DNA of 64,000 bases from Candidatus Villigracilis propinquus. GTDB taxonomy: Bacteria > Chloroflexota > Anaerolineae > Anaerolineales > Villigracilaceae. Below the pieces are notes generated by a model that ran no database searches, was not told the origin of the DNA, and saw only the letters and a program-made list of their open reading frames with translations. Of this stretch, positions 40,305 to 49,115 are shown in pieces (within the stretch, counting starts at the first letter, position 1; every line of letters starts with the position of its first letter). The position numbers and the translations under genes are program-made. The stretch lies in contig JADKDM010000010.1 in assembly GCA_016714565.1 (NCBI GenBank), positions 1 through 64,000 of the forward strand. The letters run 5' to 3'.

Positions 40305-41453
40305 ATGAAAGCACTTGTATATCATGGCCCGGGAAAACGTTCCTACGAAGAAAAGCCCATGCCGGCCATCAAAGACACAACGGATGTGATTGTTAGAATT
40401 ACCAAGACAACGATCTGTGGAACCGACCTGCATATTATGAAAGGGGATGTACCCAGCGTGACGGATGGCCGCATCCTCGGGCATGAAGGGGTAGGTGTGA
40501 TCGAGAAAATGGGCGAGAATGTATCAAACTTCCGAATCGGAGATCACGTTCTAATTTCATGCATCAGTTCCTGTGGAAGATGCACAAATTGCAAAAAGGG
40601 GATGTATTCACACTGTGAAAATGGCGGCGGTTGGATCCTGGGAAATTTGATCGACGGGACTCAGGCAGAATATGTCCGCATCCCGTTTGCGGACAATAGC
40701 CTGTATCCGATTCCGCCGGGTGCCGAAGAGGATGCTCTTGTTCTATTAAGTGATATCCTGCCGACGGGGTTTGAATGCGGAGTGCTCAACGGGAAGATCA
40801 AGCCCGGGGACACAGTGGCAGTTATCGGCGCAGGCCCGATCGGTCTCGCTGTCCTTTTGACGGCACAATTCTATTCGCCAGCTGGGATCATCATGGTGGA
40901 TAACGACGACAATCGTCTGGAAGTTGCAAAGAAGTTTGGAGCGACGCTGGTTCTGCACAATGACCTTGGCAATGCTGCCGAAAAGATCATGGCGGTCACG
41001 AATAACCGCGGCGTGGATGTAGCGGTTGAAGCCATTGGCATCCCATCGAGTTTTGATATCTGTCAGGAGATTGTCACTGCGGGCGGGCACATTGCGAACG
41101 TGGGCGTTCACGGCAAACCCGTTCAACTGAATCTGGAAAAACTCTGGTCACAAAATATCACATTGACCACCGGCCTTGTGGATACGGTAACAACTCCGCT
41201 GCTCTTGAAAACTGTGCTTGCGGGAAAACTCCCATTAGATCAACTTGTTACGCATCATTTCATGCTCGATCAGGTGATGCTGGCCTACGATACGTTTGAG
41301 AATGCGATGCAGGAACAGGCTTTGAAGGTGATCATCACCAACGGCGTTATGTTCAATGAAGCGATGCGCGCTTCGGATTCGTTCGGCAACGCCATCCTGG
41401 AAGGTCAATCACTCAAAGAGCAACTTGTCGCGAATGACAGCCCAGGCCGGTAA
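40305..41453 (+). CDS. Zinc-dependent alcohol dehydrogenase with a C-terminal extension
   Basis: 382 residues from ATG 40305 (AAAGGAG seven bases upstream). MDR-family features: catalytic zinc CGTDLHIMKGD and GHEGVG, structural zinc cysteines CGRCTNCKKGMYSHC, NAD-binding GAGPIGLAVLL. The family usually ends near VIITNG; here about 30 more residues follow (DSFGNAILEGQSLKEQL...ANDSPGR), and they resemble the end of the upstream BON protein. Likely oxidises alcohols or reduces aldehydes in the cytoplasm; substrate unknown. Confidence 0.85.
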   Translation: MKALVYHGPGKRSYEEKPMPAIKDTTDVIVRITKTTICGTDLHIMKGDVPSVTDGRILGHEGVGVIEKMGENVSNFRIGDHVLISCISSCGRCTNCKKGMYSHCENGGGWILGNLIDGTQAEYVRIPFADNSLYPIPPGAEEDALVLLSDILPTGFECGVLNGKIKPGDTVAVIGAGPIGLAVLLTAQFYSPAGIIMVDNDDNRLEVAKKFGATLVLHNDLGNAAEKIMAVTNNRGVDVAVEAIGIPSSFDICQEIVTAGGHIANVGVHGKPVQLNLEKLWSQNITLTTGLVDTVTTPLLLKTVLAGKLPLDQLVTHHFMLDQVMLAYDTFENAMQEQALKVIITNGVMFNEAMRASDSFGNAILEGQSLKEQLVANDSPGR

Positions 41454-41514
41454 GACCAAACAATGTATTTCAACATTCTTCTGAATGATAGTAATAAAAT
41501 TGTACAGGGAAAAC

Positions 41515-41745
41515 ATGACTCATAATATTCTATGGACAACCCACCTAGCCGCTTCGATGATGCCCAAAATCGATCTGAGGATTTTTTCAAGGAAACTTCC
41601 GCAGAGCCGATTGATCTCCCGTCACTTTACGCTGGAACAGGTGATACAAGCCTACGGCAGCTTTGAACACGACATGAAGGTGGAAGCCTTGAAGGTGATC
41701 GTGACAAACGAAATCATGATGGAAAAATCCATACAGTCTGACAGA
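41515..41745 (+). pseudogene. C-terminal fragment of a second alcohol dehydrogenase
   Basis: This stretch encodes KLPQSRLISRHFTLEQVIQ and AYGSFEHDMKVEALKVIVTN, which aligns over about 65 residues with the C terminus of the dehydrogenase just upstream (KLPLDQLVTHHFMLDQVMLA...ALKVIITNG). No cofactor or zinc domain precedes it. It is best read as the remnant of a tandem duplicate that lost its first 290 residues. Confidence 0.6.
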
Positions 41746-41839
41746 AAGGAATTGATTCCTTTTCCTGTCATTGCACTTACGGATTCTTTTCTTGATAAAG
41801 GTACGGAAAATTCCATTATTCTAACAGGAGATAATTCCC

Positions 41840-42490
41840 ATGCTACCCATCGGCGATGATAATAGTTCCCGCAGGATCGTTCCGCTCGTTACGTACGCAT
41901 TGATCGTCTTAAACGTGCTATTCTTTTTTATAGAGATGAGTGGCGGTGATGCGTTTATTATGAAGTGGTCTTTCGTCCCCAGCCGTTTTGTTGCCAACCC
42001 CTTCGCTGATGTCCCGACTCTTTTCACATCCATGTTCATGCATGCCGGCTGGCTTCATTTGGGCGGCAACATGCTTTACCTGTGGATCTTCGGGGACAAT
42101 GTGGAAGACCGCTTCGGACATTCAAATTTTCTGATCTTTTACCTGCTCTGCGGCCTTGGGGCAACCTTTGCTCAATTGGCATTTAGCCTCGATTCAAATA
42201 TCCCAAATTTAGGCGCATCGGGTGCGATAGCGGGAGTGCTTGGCTCTTACATCTTGCTGTTCCCACAGGGACGGGTAAGAGTCTTGCAAGGGCAGCAAGT
42301 GATCCAGGTCCCTGCCTTGATCGTAATCGGTTTCTGGATCGTCTTGCAGTTATTTAGCAGTATCGGTTCGATCACCGGCACAGCGGATACGGGCGGTGTC
42401 GCTTATATGGCGCACGTTGGCGGATTTGTCACAGGCTTTGCGCTGACCTTTTTGTTTCGGGGAAGCACATTGCCGCGCTTGACTCGTTAA
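41840..42490 (+). CDS. Rhomboid-family intramembrane serine protease
   Basis: 216 residues, six predicted membrane segments. The rhomboid landmarks are present: HAGWLHLGGNMLYLWIFG, the catalytic serine in LGASGAIAGVLG and the catalytic histidine in AHVGGFVTG. Such proteases cut membrane proteins inside the bilayer. The gene follows GGAGATAATTCCC and lies among envelope stress genes. Confidence 0.88.
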   Translation: MLPIGDDNSSRRIVPLVTYALIVLNVLFFFIEMSGGDAFIMKWSFVPSRFVANPFADVPTLFTSMFMHAGWLHLGGNMLYLWIFGDNVEDRFGHSNFLIFYLLCGLGATFAQLAFSLDSNIPNLGASGAIAGVLGSYILLFPQGRVRVLQGQQVIQVPALIVIGFWIVLQLFSSIGSITGTADTGGVAYMAHVGGFVTGFALTFLFRGSTLPRLTR

Positions 42491-42508
42491 GCAGAATTCA
42501 GAATATCC

Positions 42509-43783
42509 ATGGCGCTTCCCTCCCCATTAGAACCTTACGTGTGGACGTTTCGCCGGGTCGTGTGGGCGACGTTGGTGTTTGCGTCCGTTATATTTGGCTT
42601 CTGGCTGCTGTACAGATTTAATCAGGTGGTCTTCATTTTATTTATCGCCATCATGATTGGCACGGTCATCAGGCCGGCCGTGACATGGTTATATCAGCAC
42701 GGGGTTTCTCGAACAGCGGGAGTTCTGTTTGTCTACCTGATACTGATCATGCTGTTCGCAAGTTTTCTGTTGTTGTTGTTGCCATTGATCCTTAAACAAG
42801 GTGCAACTATTACCGCCGCATTACCAGGCTATTATCAAAGCCTGCATGACTGGATGGTAAATTATCCCAATCCATTAATTTCACGATTAAGCGATTCCAT
42901 CCCGTCTGTGCTGCCAAACCTAAAGCCCGTCCAACAAACAGGTGAAGATGTGATGGCTTCAGCAGGGCAAATAATGGGATATATAAAATCGGCGGGCAGG
43001 TTTGTTTTCGTCGCCATCGTGACTGTAGTACTGTCATTTTACTGGACTCTCGATGGACCTCGTATTATCCAATCCTTCCTGATGCTGGTTTCCCAAAGCC
43101 AGCGCGAGACGATCAGGGATCTGGTTTCAGCCATGGAAACCAAGGTGGGCTACTACATAGCCGGGCAGGGACTTCTATGTCTGGTTGTCGGTTCCATGGC
43201 TTTTGTCGCTTACCGGCTGATCGGTTTGCCAAACGCTTTTGTGCTCGCACTCGTTGCTGGCGTACTGGAAGCCGTGCCGATGATCGGCCCACTACTTGGC
43301 GCTGTGCCTGCATCAATGATTGCGTTGTCCATCGGGCCGGACAAGCTGATCTGGGTCATCGTCGCAACGACTGTTATTCAGCAATTGGAAAATAGTTTGC
43401 TGGTGCCGCGCATCATGAGCAAAGCAGTCGGAGTCAATCCATTTGTCACGCTTCTCGCGCTGTTTGCGTTCAGTTCATTTTTCGGGATTGCCGGCGCGTT
43501 GATGGCAATTCCCTTAGCCGCCATTCTCCAACTGGTGCTCAATCACTTTGTCTTTTATCCAACAACCGCCGATGTAGAGGTTTCAAGCGGACGTGATTAT
43601 GCCAGCCGTCTGCGCTATGAGGCACAGGACCTGATCAGCGACCTGCGTAAACAGGCAAGGCTTAAGAAAAGAGGTTCAGATTTACGCATCAAGCAGATCG
43701 ACCAGGTAATGGATGAGATCGAGACCATCACAACCGACCTTGATGCTTTACTGAATCAGGCAAGTTCAACGGATGAGCCATGA
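42509..43783 (+). CDS. AI-2E family transporter (PerM/YdiK-like), first of a pair
   Basis: 424 residues, about eight membrane segments. Family pattern: VYLILIMLFASFLLLLLPLI, a central soluble stretch, then VLEAVPMIGPLLGAVPA and the conserved PRIMSKAVGVNPFVTLLALF. The C-terminal 80 residues form a charged coiled coil (KQARLKKRGSDLRIKQIDQV). Members export small molecules or ions (AI-2, Na+/H+ exchange in some); the cargo here is unknown. It overlaps the next gene by four bases (ATGA). Confidence 0.85.
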   Translation: MALPSPLEPYVWTFRRVVWATLVFASVIFGFWLLYRFNQVVFILFIAIMIGTVIRPAVTWLYQHGVSRTAGVLFVYLILIMLFASFLLLLLPLILKQGATITAALPGYYQSLHDWMVNYPNPLISRLSDSIPSVLPNLKPVQQTGEDVMASAGQIMGYIKSAGRFVFVAIVTVVLSFYWTLDGPRIIQSFLMLVSQSQRETIRDLVSAMETKVGYYIAGQGLLCLVVGSMAFVAYRLIGLPNAFVLALVAGVLEAVPMIGPLLGAVPASMIALSIGPDKLIWVIVATTVIQQLENSLLVPRIMSKAVGVNPFVTLLALFAFSSFFGIAGALMAIPLAAILQLVLNHFVFYPTTADVEVSSGRDYASRLRYEAQDLISDLRKQARLKKRGSDLRIKQIDQVMDEIETITTDLDALLNQASSTDEP

Positions 43784-44988
43784 CAAAACAAGTGGTGATA
43801 TTTAGTACAGCCGTGATGACCACCCTACTAGCCCTCGTGGTGTTGTGGCAATTCCGCGTTGTGCTTGTTTATATAATGGTCTCACTTGCGCTGGCAGCAA
43901 CAGTTCGTCCGTTTGTTGTAGGTTGGAAAAAAAACGGTTCGATGATACGCCTGCTACTGATCCTGCTTTACCTCCTTATCCTTGGCGGTTTCGGCCTCTT
44001 GATCCTGTTTGCCGGCAGGTATGTAGCCGGCGATATGCAACAATTTGCCTTGTCACAACTCATGCAAGGAGGGTGGATGTTCCCTCACTGGCTGGAAGGC
44101 AGTCTCATCCAGAGTACTCTATCAGCATGGCTTCCAACACCCGACAAGCTCTTTACAGCCGTTACCGGCGAACAAGGCCAGCTTGTTCTTCCAGCCATGC
44201 TCAACTTCTCAGAGGGATTTGGCGGAGTCATTAGCGGCATCTTGCTCGTTCTTTTCTTGAGTGTCTATTGGAGTATCAATCAAATTCATTTTGAGCGGCT
44301 TTGGCTCTCCCTGCTTCCAGCGGAGCAGCGAAAACATGCGCGCAGCATTTGGCGCACGATCGAAATCGACCTCGGAGCATACATCCGCAGCGAAATAATG
44401 CAAAGCGTGCTGGCGGCACTACTGTTGGGGTTTGGGTATTGGCTGCTCGGCTCTCAATATCCCGTATTGCTTGCACTCATTGGCGCATTGGCATGGCTCG
44501 TCCCGGTCGTGGGTGCGTTGCTTGCGATCATTACACCGTTGATTATTGGCCTTTCGACGAGTCTCCAACTTGGTGTATTTACCGCACTCTACACGCTCAT
44601 CATTTTAATTGCCCTGCAAATTTGGGTCGAGCCGCGCCTGTTCAGGCGTAAATGGGATAACCCCATCCTGACCTTAATCATTTTGCTGGCCCTGGCAGAT
44701 ATGTTCGGATTGCCCGGGATTCTTGTCGCGCCGCCCCTGTCAGCTGCCTGCCAAATATCGTGGAGTATGCTCGTCAGCAACCGCCTGGCATCTGGCGCGG
44801 CAGTCCAAATTATGGATCTCAAAGAACGTCAGGCGCAGTTGCTTACTGTCATAAGCGGGATGAACGAATCGCCGCCGCCGTTGGTGATGAGCAGCATGGA
44901 GAGACTTACCTCATTGATCGAGAAAGCAGAACCAATCCTGCCCACGTCAGTATTAACCACTGATACACCCGGCTTAACCCTCCCATAA
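43780..44988 (+). CDS. AI-2E family transporter (PerM/YdiK-like), second of a pair
   Basis: 402 residues, a divergent paralog of the preceding gene, with ALAWLVPVVGALLAIITPLI and PRLFRRKWDNPILTLIILLALADM at the conserved places. Polar C terminus. Overlap with the first gene suggests the two make a heteromeric exporter. Confidence 0.82.
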   Translation: MTKQVVIFSTAVMTTLLALVVLWQFRVVLVYIMVSLALAATVRPFVVGWKKNGSMIRLLLILLYLLILGGFGLLILFAGRYVAGDMQQFALSQLMQGGWMFPHWLEGSLIQSTLSAWLPTPDKLFTAVTGEQGQLVLPAMLNFSEGFGGVISGILLVLFLSVYWSINQIHFERLWLSLLPAEQRKHARSIWRTIEIDLGAYIRSEIMQSVLAALLLGFGYWLLGSQYPVLLALIGALAWLVPVVGALLAIITPLIIGLSTSLQLGVFTALYTLIILIALQIWVEPRLFRRKWDNPILTLIILLALADMFGLPGILVAPPLSAACQISWSMLVSNRLASGAAVQIMDLKERQAQLLTVISGMNESPPPLVMSSMERLTSLIEKAEPILPTSVLTTDTPGLTLP

Positions 44989-44997
44989 TTCTGAATA

Positions 44998-45060
44998 CTC
45001 CCCCAACCAGCGGAGACGAATACTCCCCAGCCGATGGATGTAGCTGGGGAGTATTTTGTT
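44998..45060 (+). repeat. Double-hairpin repeat, copy 2
   Basis: CTCCCCCAACCAGCGGAG is followed by a 13-bp stem (AATACTCCCCAGC at 45019-45031 with 45043-45055), loop CGATGGATGTA, then ATTTTGTTT. Ten bases after the second exporter gene. It could end transcription of the pair. Confidence 0.7.
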
Positions 45061-45188
45061 TATGCTTGGTACAAACAGCGTACCCTAATTGAATGCTACT
45101 TGGTGTTAATTCCGGCAGAGAAACTTAACCCGCACCAAATTATCAAAACAATCCGCAAGAAACATGAACGAAAAAATGGAGACCTATC

Positions 45189-46151
45189 ATGAAGATGAAA
45201 AATGTGTTTTTTATAAATGCCAGCTTGATCCTTTTATTGCTCGCTGCTTGCAGTGCTATTAATCCAACACCGGTGCAGGTTGTACCAACACCAACCGCCA
45301 CCGAAATGCCCAAGACAGGCGTGCAATATCAATTTGTTACCAACAAACTTATCGTCCCCACAACACAAGACCAGACAAAAGCCTTCGCACTGAATGTGGA
45401 CGGTGATTCGAAAAAAACTCTGGATAATAAATTTGGAGAGCTGCTTACCCTGCTCACCGCCGCAGCCCCGAACCTTGAATTACAGGCAACCCTCGATCAG
45501 GCAATCAATACGGGTCAGCTTATTTCACTTCACATGGTGAAGGCAGATGATTTCATGAACGACTCGAGTGTCTCATGGTCGATCTTTCTAGGACAAAGAA
45601 CCGCTGCCGCCCCGAATTTTGACGGCCTGGACAAGTTCACCCTCGATTCAGCTTCGCCTCCCGCCTCGCCGATAGTTGGTTCGGTCACGAACGGCCACTT
45701 CTCCGGCGGACCGGGTACCGCACAAGTCCAATTGTTTCTGCTCGGTCAACAGGTAGAGGTGGGATTGGTCGGTCTCCGCCTCGAAACAGACTTCAGCGCG
45801 AAGGGCTGCGTTGATGGCAAACTTGGCGGCGGCGTAACTGTCGAAGAATTCCGCGGCAAGCTCCTGCCCGCCATAGCGGATGGACTCAATCTATTGGTAA
45901 AGACCAATAACGTCGCTGCAACCCCGCTTTTACAGGCATTCGACTCAGACAACAATAATACGATCACCCTACAGGAGCTTGAGAATAACCCCCTCTTGAT
46001 GATCGCGATCGCTCCAGACCTAGATCTGCTGGATGCCTCCGGCAAGTTCAACCCCGGGCTGGATGGCGTAAAAGACTCCTATTCCGCGGGATTTGGCTTT
46101 ACCTGCCTCCCTGCCAACTTCAACACCCGGGAGGATGTGCTAGTTCCATAG
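45189..46151 (+). CDS. Lipoprotein with an EF-hand-like motif
   Basis: 320 residues. Lipoprotein signal ending LLLAAC (Cys about 21), Thr/Pro linker, then a globular domain. Near residue 255 the sequence FDSDNNNTITLQELE has the spacing of an EF-hand calcium loop, which suggests a Ca-binding surface protein. The rest of the domain is not recognised. Confidence 0.65.
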   Translation: MKMKNVFFINASLILLLLAACSAINPTPVQVVPTPTATEMPKTGVQYQFVTNKLIVPTTQDQTKAFALNVDGDSKKTLDNKFGELLTLLTAAAPNLELQATLDQAINTGQLISLHMVKADDFMNDSSVSWSIFLGQRTAAAPNFDGLDKFTLDSASPPASPIVGSVTNGHFSGGPGTAQVQLFLLGQQVEVGLVGLRLETDFSAKGCVDGKLGGGVTVEEFRGKLLPAIADGLNLLVKTNNVAATPLLQAFDSDNNNTITLQELENNPLLMIAIAPDLDLLDASGKFNPGLDGVKDSYSAGFGFTCLPANFNTREDVLVP

Positions 46152-46163
46152 GTCAGTTCCCCC

Positions 46164-46222
46164 CTCCCCCAATTGGTGGAGACAAACACTCCCCAGCCGA
46201 TGGATGTGGCTGGGGAGCCTTC
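46164..46222 (+). repeat. Double-hairpin repeat, copy 3
   Basis: CTCCCCCAATTGGTGGAG is followed by a 9-bp stem (CTCCCCAGC at 46189-46197 with 46209-46217) and loop CGATGGATGTG. Lies between the EF-hand lipoprotein and the lmo0937-like gene. Confidence 0.7.
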
Positions 46223-46267
46223 ATTGTAAGATGAATTAAGAACAAATCAAATAAAAGGAGAAACCTC

Positions 46268-46426
46268 ATGCTTACCTGGATCATCGTAATTCTGCTCATT
46301 CTATGGCTTCTTGGATACTTCGGGCCAACCGTGTATTCCGGAATTCCCCGCAGCGGTAATGTTGTTCACACGCTGCTTGTCATTGCCCTTATTCTCATCG
46401 TCTTGAGATTGTTAGGGATCGTATAA
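46268..46426 (+). CDS. lmo0937-family small membrane protein
   Basis: 52 residues with AAAGGAG seven bases before ATG. Two hydrophobic helices (TWIIVILLILWLLGYF and VVHTLLVIALILIVLRLLG) joined by a Gly/Pro-containing turn, the pattern of the lmo0937/DUF5670 family. These peptides are common in stress-related clusters; no exact function is known. Confidence 0.75.
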   Translation: MLTWIIVILLILWLLGYFGPTVYSGIPRSGNVVHTLLVIALILIVLRLLGIV

Positions 46427-46444
46427 CTTCACCTTCATCAATAA

Positions 46445-46475
46445 ATGGGGAACCGCCAAATTGGCGGTTCCCCAT
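46445..46475. other. Perfect hairpin between two tiny membrane genes
   Basis: ATGGGGAACCGCCA pairs perfectly with its complement across a three-base loop. There is no T-run, so it is more likely an mRNA-stabilising or processing structure than a terminator. It lies 18 bases after the lmo0937-like gene. Confidence 0.6.
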
Positions 46476-46501
46476 ATCCCACAAAAGAAAGGAGATATCC
46501 A

Positions 46502-46561
46502 ATGTTATATACAGTCGTTGTAGTTCTCATCGTACTATTCTTGATCGGCTACTTGCGTTAG
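46502..46561 (+). CDS. 19-residue membrane peptide
   Basis: AAAGGAGATATCCA precedes ATG 46502; the ORF encodes MLYTVVVVLIVLFLIGYLR and stops. It resembles the first helix of the neighbouring lmo0937-like protein (VILLILWLLGYF). The strong ribosome site argues for expression. It may be a truncated duplicate or a genuine micro-protein. Confidence 0.5.
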   Translation: MLYTVVVVLIVLFLIGYLR

Positions 46562-46612
46562 CTGTCAGCCGCGAATTGAAAGCTTTAATTGAAAGCTTTA
46601 TAGGAGTACCCA

Positions 46613-47050
46613 ATGAAAAAGTGTAGTGAAATAATGACAAAAAATCCTGTCTGTTGTTTGCCAAACGATCTCGTATCAAAAGCAGCGGACATGATGAAGA
46701 GCGAGCACGTCGGCTCCATCCCAGTTGTAGAAAACGAGCAGACGAAGAAACTGATCGGCATCGTAACCGACCGCGACCTGACATTGAGGATCGTAGCCGA
46801 AGGGCTGGACGCCCAATCGACCAAAGTGGAAACGGTAATGACACGCAAAGTAGTCACCTGTTCCGCCGAAGACAACCTGCAAAAAGCGCTTGACGCGATG
46901 TCCGAAAATCAACTTCGCCGCATTCCCATCGTGGATGACGACAACAAAATCCTTGGGATCATTTCCCTGGCAGATGTTGCCATGCACGGCAACCACCCCA
47001 AAAGAACCGCTGCAATGGTGAAGGAAATTTCACAAGCCAGTGGAGCGTAA
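46613..47050 (+). CDS. CBS-domain-pair protein
   Basis: 145 residues consisting of two CBS domains (CSEIMTKNPVCCLPNDLVSKAADMM... and VMTRKVVTCSAEDNLQKALDAM...), which together bind adenosyl nucleotides. The gene follows a duplicated TTGAAAGCTTTA and AGGAG. It is likely a cytoplasmic energy or redox sensor; no catalytic domain is attached. Confidence 0.88.
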   Translation: MKKCSEIMTKNPVCCLPNDLVSKAADMMKSEHVGSIPVVENEQTKKLIGIVTDRDLTLRIVAEGLDAQSTKVETVMTRKVVTCSAEDNLQKALDAMSENQLRRIPIVDDDNKILGIISLADVAMHGNHPKRTAAMVKEISQASGA

Positions 47051-47061
47051 GAGAGAACTCG

Positions 47062-47997
47062 ATGTACCATTATTTGCGCGCCGCCACAGTTGGGGCAACG
47101 ATCTTGTTGATCCTGTCCGCCTGCGCGGCACAGACATCAATCGCGCCTGCAAATAATACGTTACTGGGAACGCCAATTCTGGTAGATGTGGCATGTGAAG
47201 CATGCGCCCAGGCAACTCTGTCTGCTGCCCAAACTCAGGAAATGAATAACTCCAATAATCAGGCAGCAGGCACTGCTGAGATCGTGCGAGCCAACGCACA
47301 GGCCACCTTGAATTCGGCCAACACTACTTTGAGCGCGGCGCAAACGCAGGATCAAAACAATGCCAATGTGATCGCCGCTCAAATCGCAGGCACGGCTGAG
47401 ATCGTACGCGCCAACGCGCAGGCCACTTTGAATTCCGCCGCGGCTACTCAGGTAGCCGCGATGACCCAGTCACAATACAACCTGCAAGAGACAAGTGTAG
47501 CCGGAACACAAAACTCATATGCTGTAAGTACCCAGCAAAACAAGAACGACATTGCTGCCGGCACTCAGACAGCCATCGCCAATACGATCGCCACTCAAAC
47601 CCAGTCCGCCGCCGCCACATCCCAATGGTATGTTGATCAGAAACGTCAACGCGAAGAGCAGCGGCAGGGACCGATCGCATTCCTATGGATGTGGTGTCTT
47701 CCGCTCTTTGCTGTATCACTGGCAGGTTTTGGTATTTGGGGATTCTGGCGCTGGCTGCAAATTCAGCAAGTCAACCAGCGCATTCTCGAAAAACCCGTTG
47801 ACAAGCTCTCAGCGCCCATGGCTGAAATTGCAAGTCGCCGCCACACATTGCCGTACATTGAGAGTGATGTAATCGAAAACGACTCTCAGCTCACGTCTCC
47901 GGATGATGAAGTACATGAATGGGTTGACGACGTAAAGAACACACTGCTTGATAATGAAAAGAAGGACGAAGATGATACACCAGCCCCAGGCAATTGA
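47062..47997 (+). CDS. Membrane protein with Ala/Gln/Asn-rich repeats
   Basis: 311 residues. Lipoprotein-like signal (LLILSAC), then an Ala/Gln/Asn/Thr-rich helical region containing two near-identical copies of AGTAEIVRANAQATLNSA about 40 residues apart, then a transmembrane segment (FLWMWCLPLFAVSLAGFGIWGFW, about 212-234) and an acidic tail (NEKKDEDDTPAPGN). The region of repeats is probably a long coiled coil outside the membrane. No family name can be given. Confidence 0.6.
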   Translation: MYHYLRAATVGATILLILSACAAQTSIAPANNTLLGTPILVDVACEACAQATLSAAQTQEMNNSNNQAAGTAEIVRANAQATLNSANTTLSAAQTQDQNNANVIAAQIAGTAEIVRANAQATLNSAAATQVAAMTQSQYNLQETSVAGTQNSYAVSTQQNKNDIAAGTQTAIANTIATQTQSAAATSQWYVDQKRQREEQRQGPIAFLWMWCLPLFAVSLAGFGIWGFWRWLQIQQVNQRILEKPVDKLSAPMAEIASRRHTLPYIESDVIENDSQLTSPDDEVHEWVDDVKNTLLDNEKKDEDDTPAPGN

Positions 47998-48664
47998 TCC
48001 AACTGATTTTGCGCTGCGTACGCGGCAGATCAGGTCACAGGTCGCAGCCGTTCTCAAAAAATCAGGATTGTTGCCGCGCTTTAAACGCTGGCGGCTGACA
48101 CAGGATCCCGACACCGGAATGATCGTGCTGTTTGGCATTCTCAACAATACGTACATTGCCAGATATACGACAATCCCGTTTGGTGATTATTTCGCCCCAC
48201 ACCTGCTGCGCGACCTGGCAAACGAACTTCAATTACAGGTGGTGTCATGCAACAGTGATGAACTTCGCTATGCCTTCATCCTTGACCGCGGAAATTTTGG
48301 CAAATTGCCCACACACATTGACTATCCATTTATTGACAACGGCAAACTTTTGGCGCGGGTTGTTTATGCAAAAGAAGCGGAAACTACCCCTCTCTTGTCT
48401 GTTGACGAAACCCCAACCGATGAACGGACATTTGCGCGTCAGGTTGCGGGGGCTTTCCTGAAAGTATTTGACGATATAAAGCTCAAAGACGATGCCACTC
48501 TGCTGCTTTCCGCTCAAACCCCGCCTGACATTGTGATCATAGACGAGAACGAATTCAATAAGCGAGTGGCAGAGCACGAAGCCAACCGTCAGAGGGTCAA
48601 ACAGATCGGCAAGCTTTTGGATGAAACTGCCGGAATGCCACAGCATCTCCAACAGAAAAAATAA
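47972..48664 (+). CDS. Hypothetical protein, 230 aa
   Basis: The start ATG 47972 lies inside the end of the preceding gene, after AAGGACGAAG; upstream ATGs are possible. The product is soluble with a conserved-looking core (RYTTIPFGDYFAPHLLRDLANELQ; FILDRGNFGKLPTHIDYPF) and a helical C terminus. I do not recognise it. Overlap suggests co-expression with the repeat protein. Confidence 0.55.
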   Translation: MIHQPQAIDPTDFALRTRQIRSQVAAVLKKSGLLPRFKRWRLTQDPDTGMIVLFGILNNTYIARYTTIPFGDYFAPHLLRDLANELQLQVVSCNSDELRYAFILDRGNFGKLPTHIDYPFIDNGKLLARVVYAKEAETTPLLSVDETPTDERTFARQVAGAFLKVFDDIKLKDDATLLLSAQTPPDIVIIDENEFNKRVAEHEANRQRVKQIGKLLDETAGMPQHLQQKK

Positions 48665-48700
48665 ACCTGTATTTCAACGATTCAAACAAAGGAGAATCAA

Positions 48701-48895
48701 ATGGGACACAAAGGTGTCAGTAAACGCAAGCCCAAAAAAGATAATTCGCACACCAATCCGAACACGCCTTCGAAAGACACTTCGCCAGTGCAGACTCTTA
48801 TGAAAAATAATGAAACTGCGCCGATAAAAGACGGTCAAAATCCTGCGAACAATGGGTTTAAACCTAAAAACAAAAAGCGGAACCAGAAACCGTAA
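48701..48895 (+). CDS. Small basic disordered protein, 64 aa
   Basis: AAAGGAG precedes ATG 48701. The sequence is dominated by Lys, Asn, Pro and Thr (GHKGVSKRKPKKDNSHTN; KPKNKKRNQKP) with no predicted fold. It may bind nucleic acid or be an unstructured stress protein. Confidence 0.5.
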   Translation: MGHKGVSKRKPKKDNSHTNPNTPSKDTSPVQTLMKNNETAPIKDGQNPANNGFKPKNKKRNQKP

Positions 48896-48937
48896 AGCTC
48901 GTTTGATCGTTTTCAAGCAAACCCGAGGAGAAAAACA

Positions 48938-49063
48938 ATGAAACTGAAACTGTTATTTATTGTTATGGATACGCTTACCATTCTGGCTTACCCGATCGTG
49001 TTTATATACGAGAAACTGCACAGGTATTCAAAGGCAACTATAAGCCCCGCCCTGGCTGATTGA
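48938..49063 (+). CDS. Small membrane-associated protein, 41 aa
   Basis: GAGGAG lies eight bases before ATG 48938. One hydrophobic segment near the start (MKLKLLFIVMDTLTILAYP) and a polar tail (EKLHRYSKATISPALAD). Short but with a good ribosome site and in series with the other small genes. Confidence 0.45.
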   Translation: MKLKLLFIVMDTLTILAYPIVFIYEKLHRYSKATISPALAD

Positions 49064-49115
49064 CAGCACTGAGAACTGTAAATTCAAGCAGTCGTCTCCA
49101 AAGTTTGTAAAGAAA

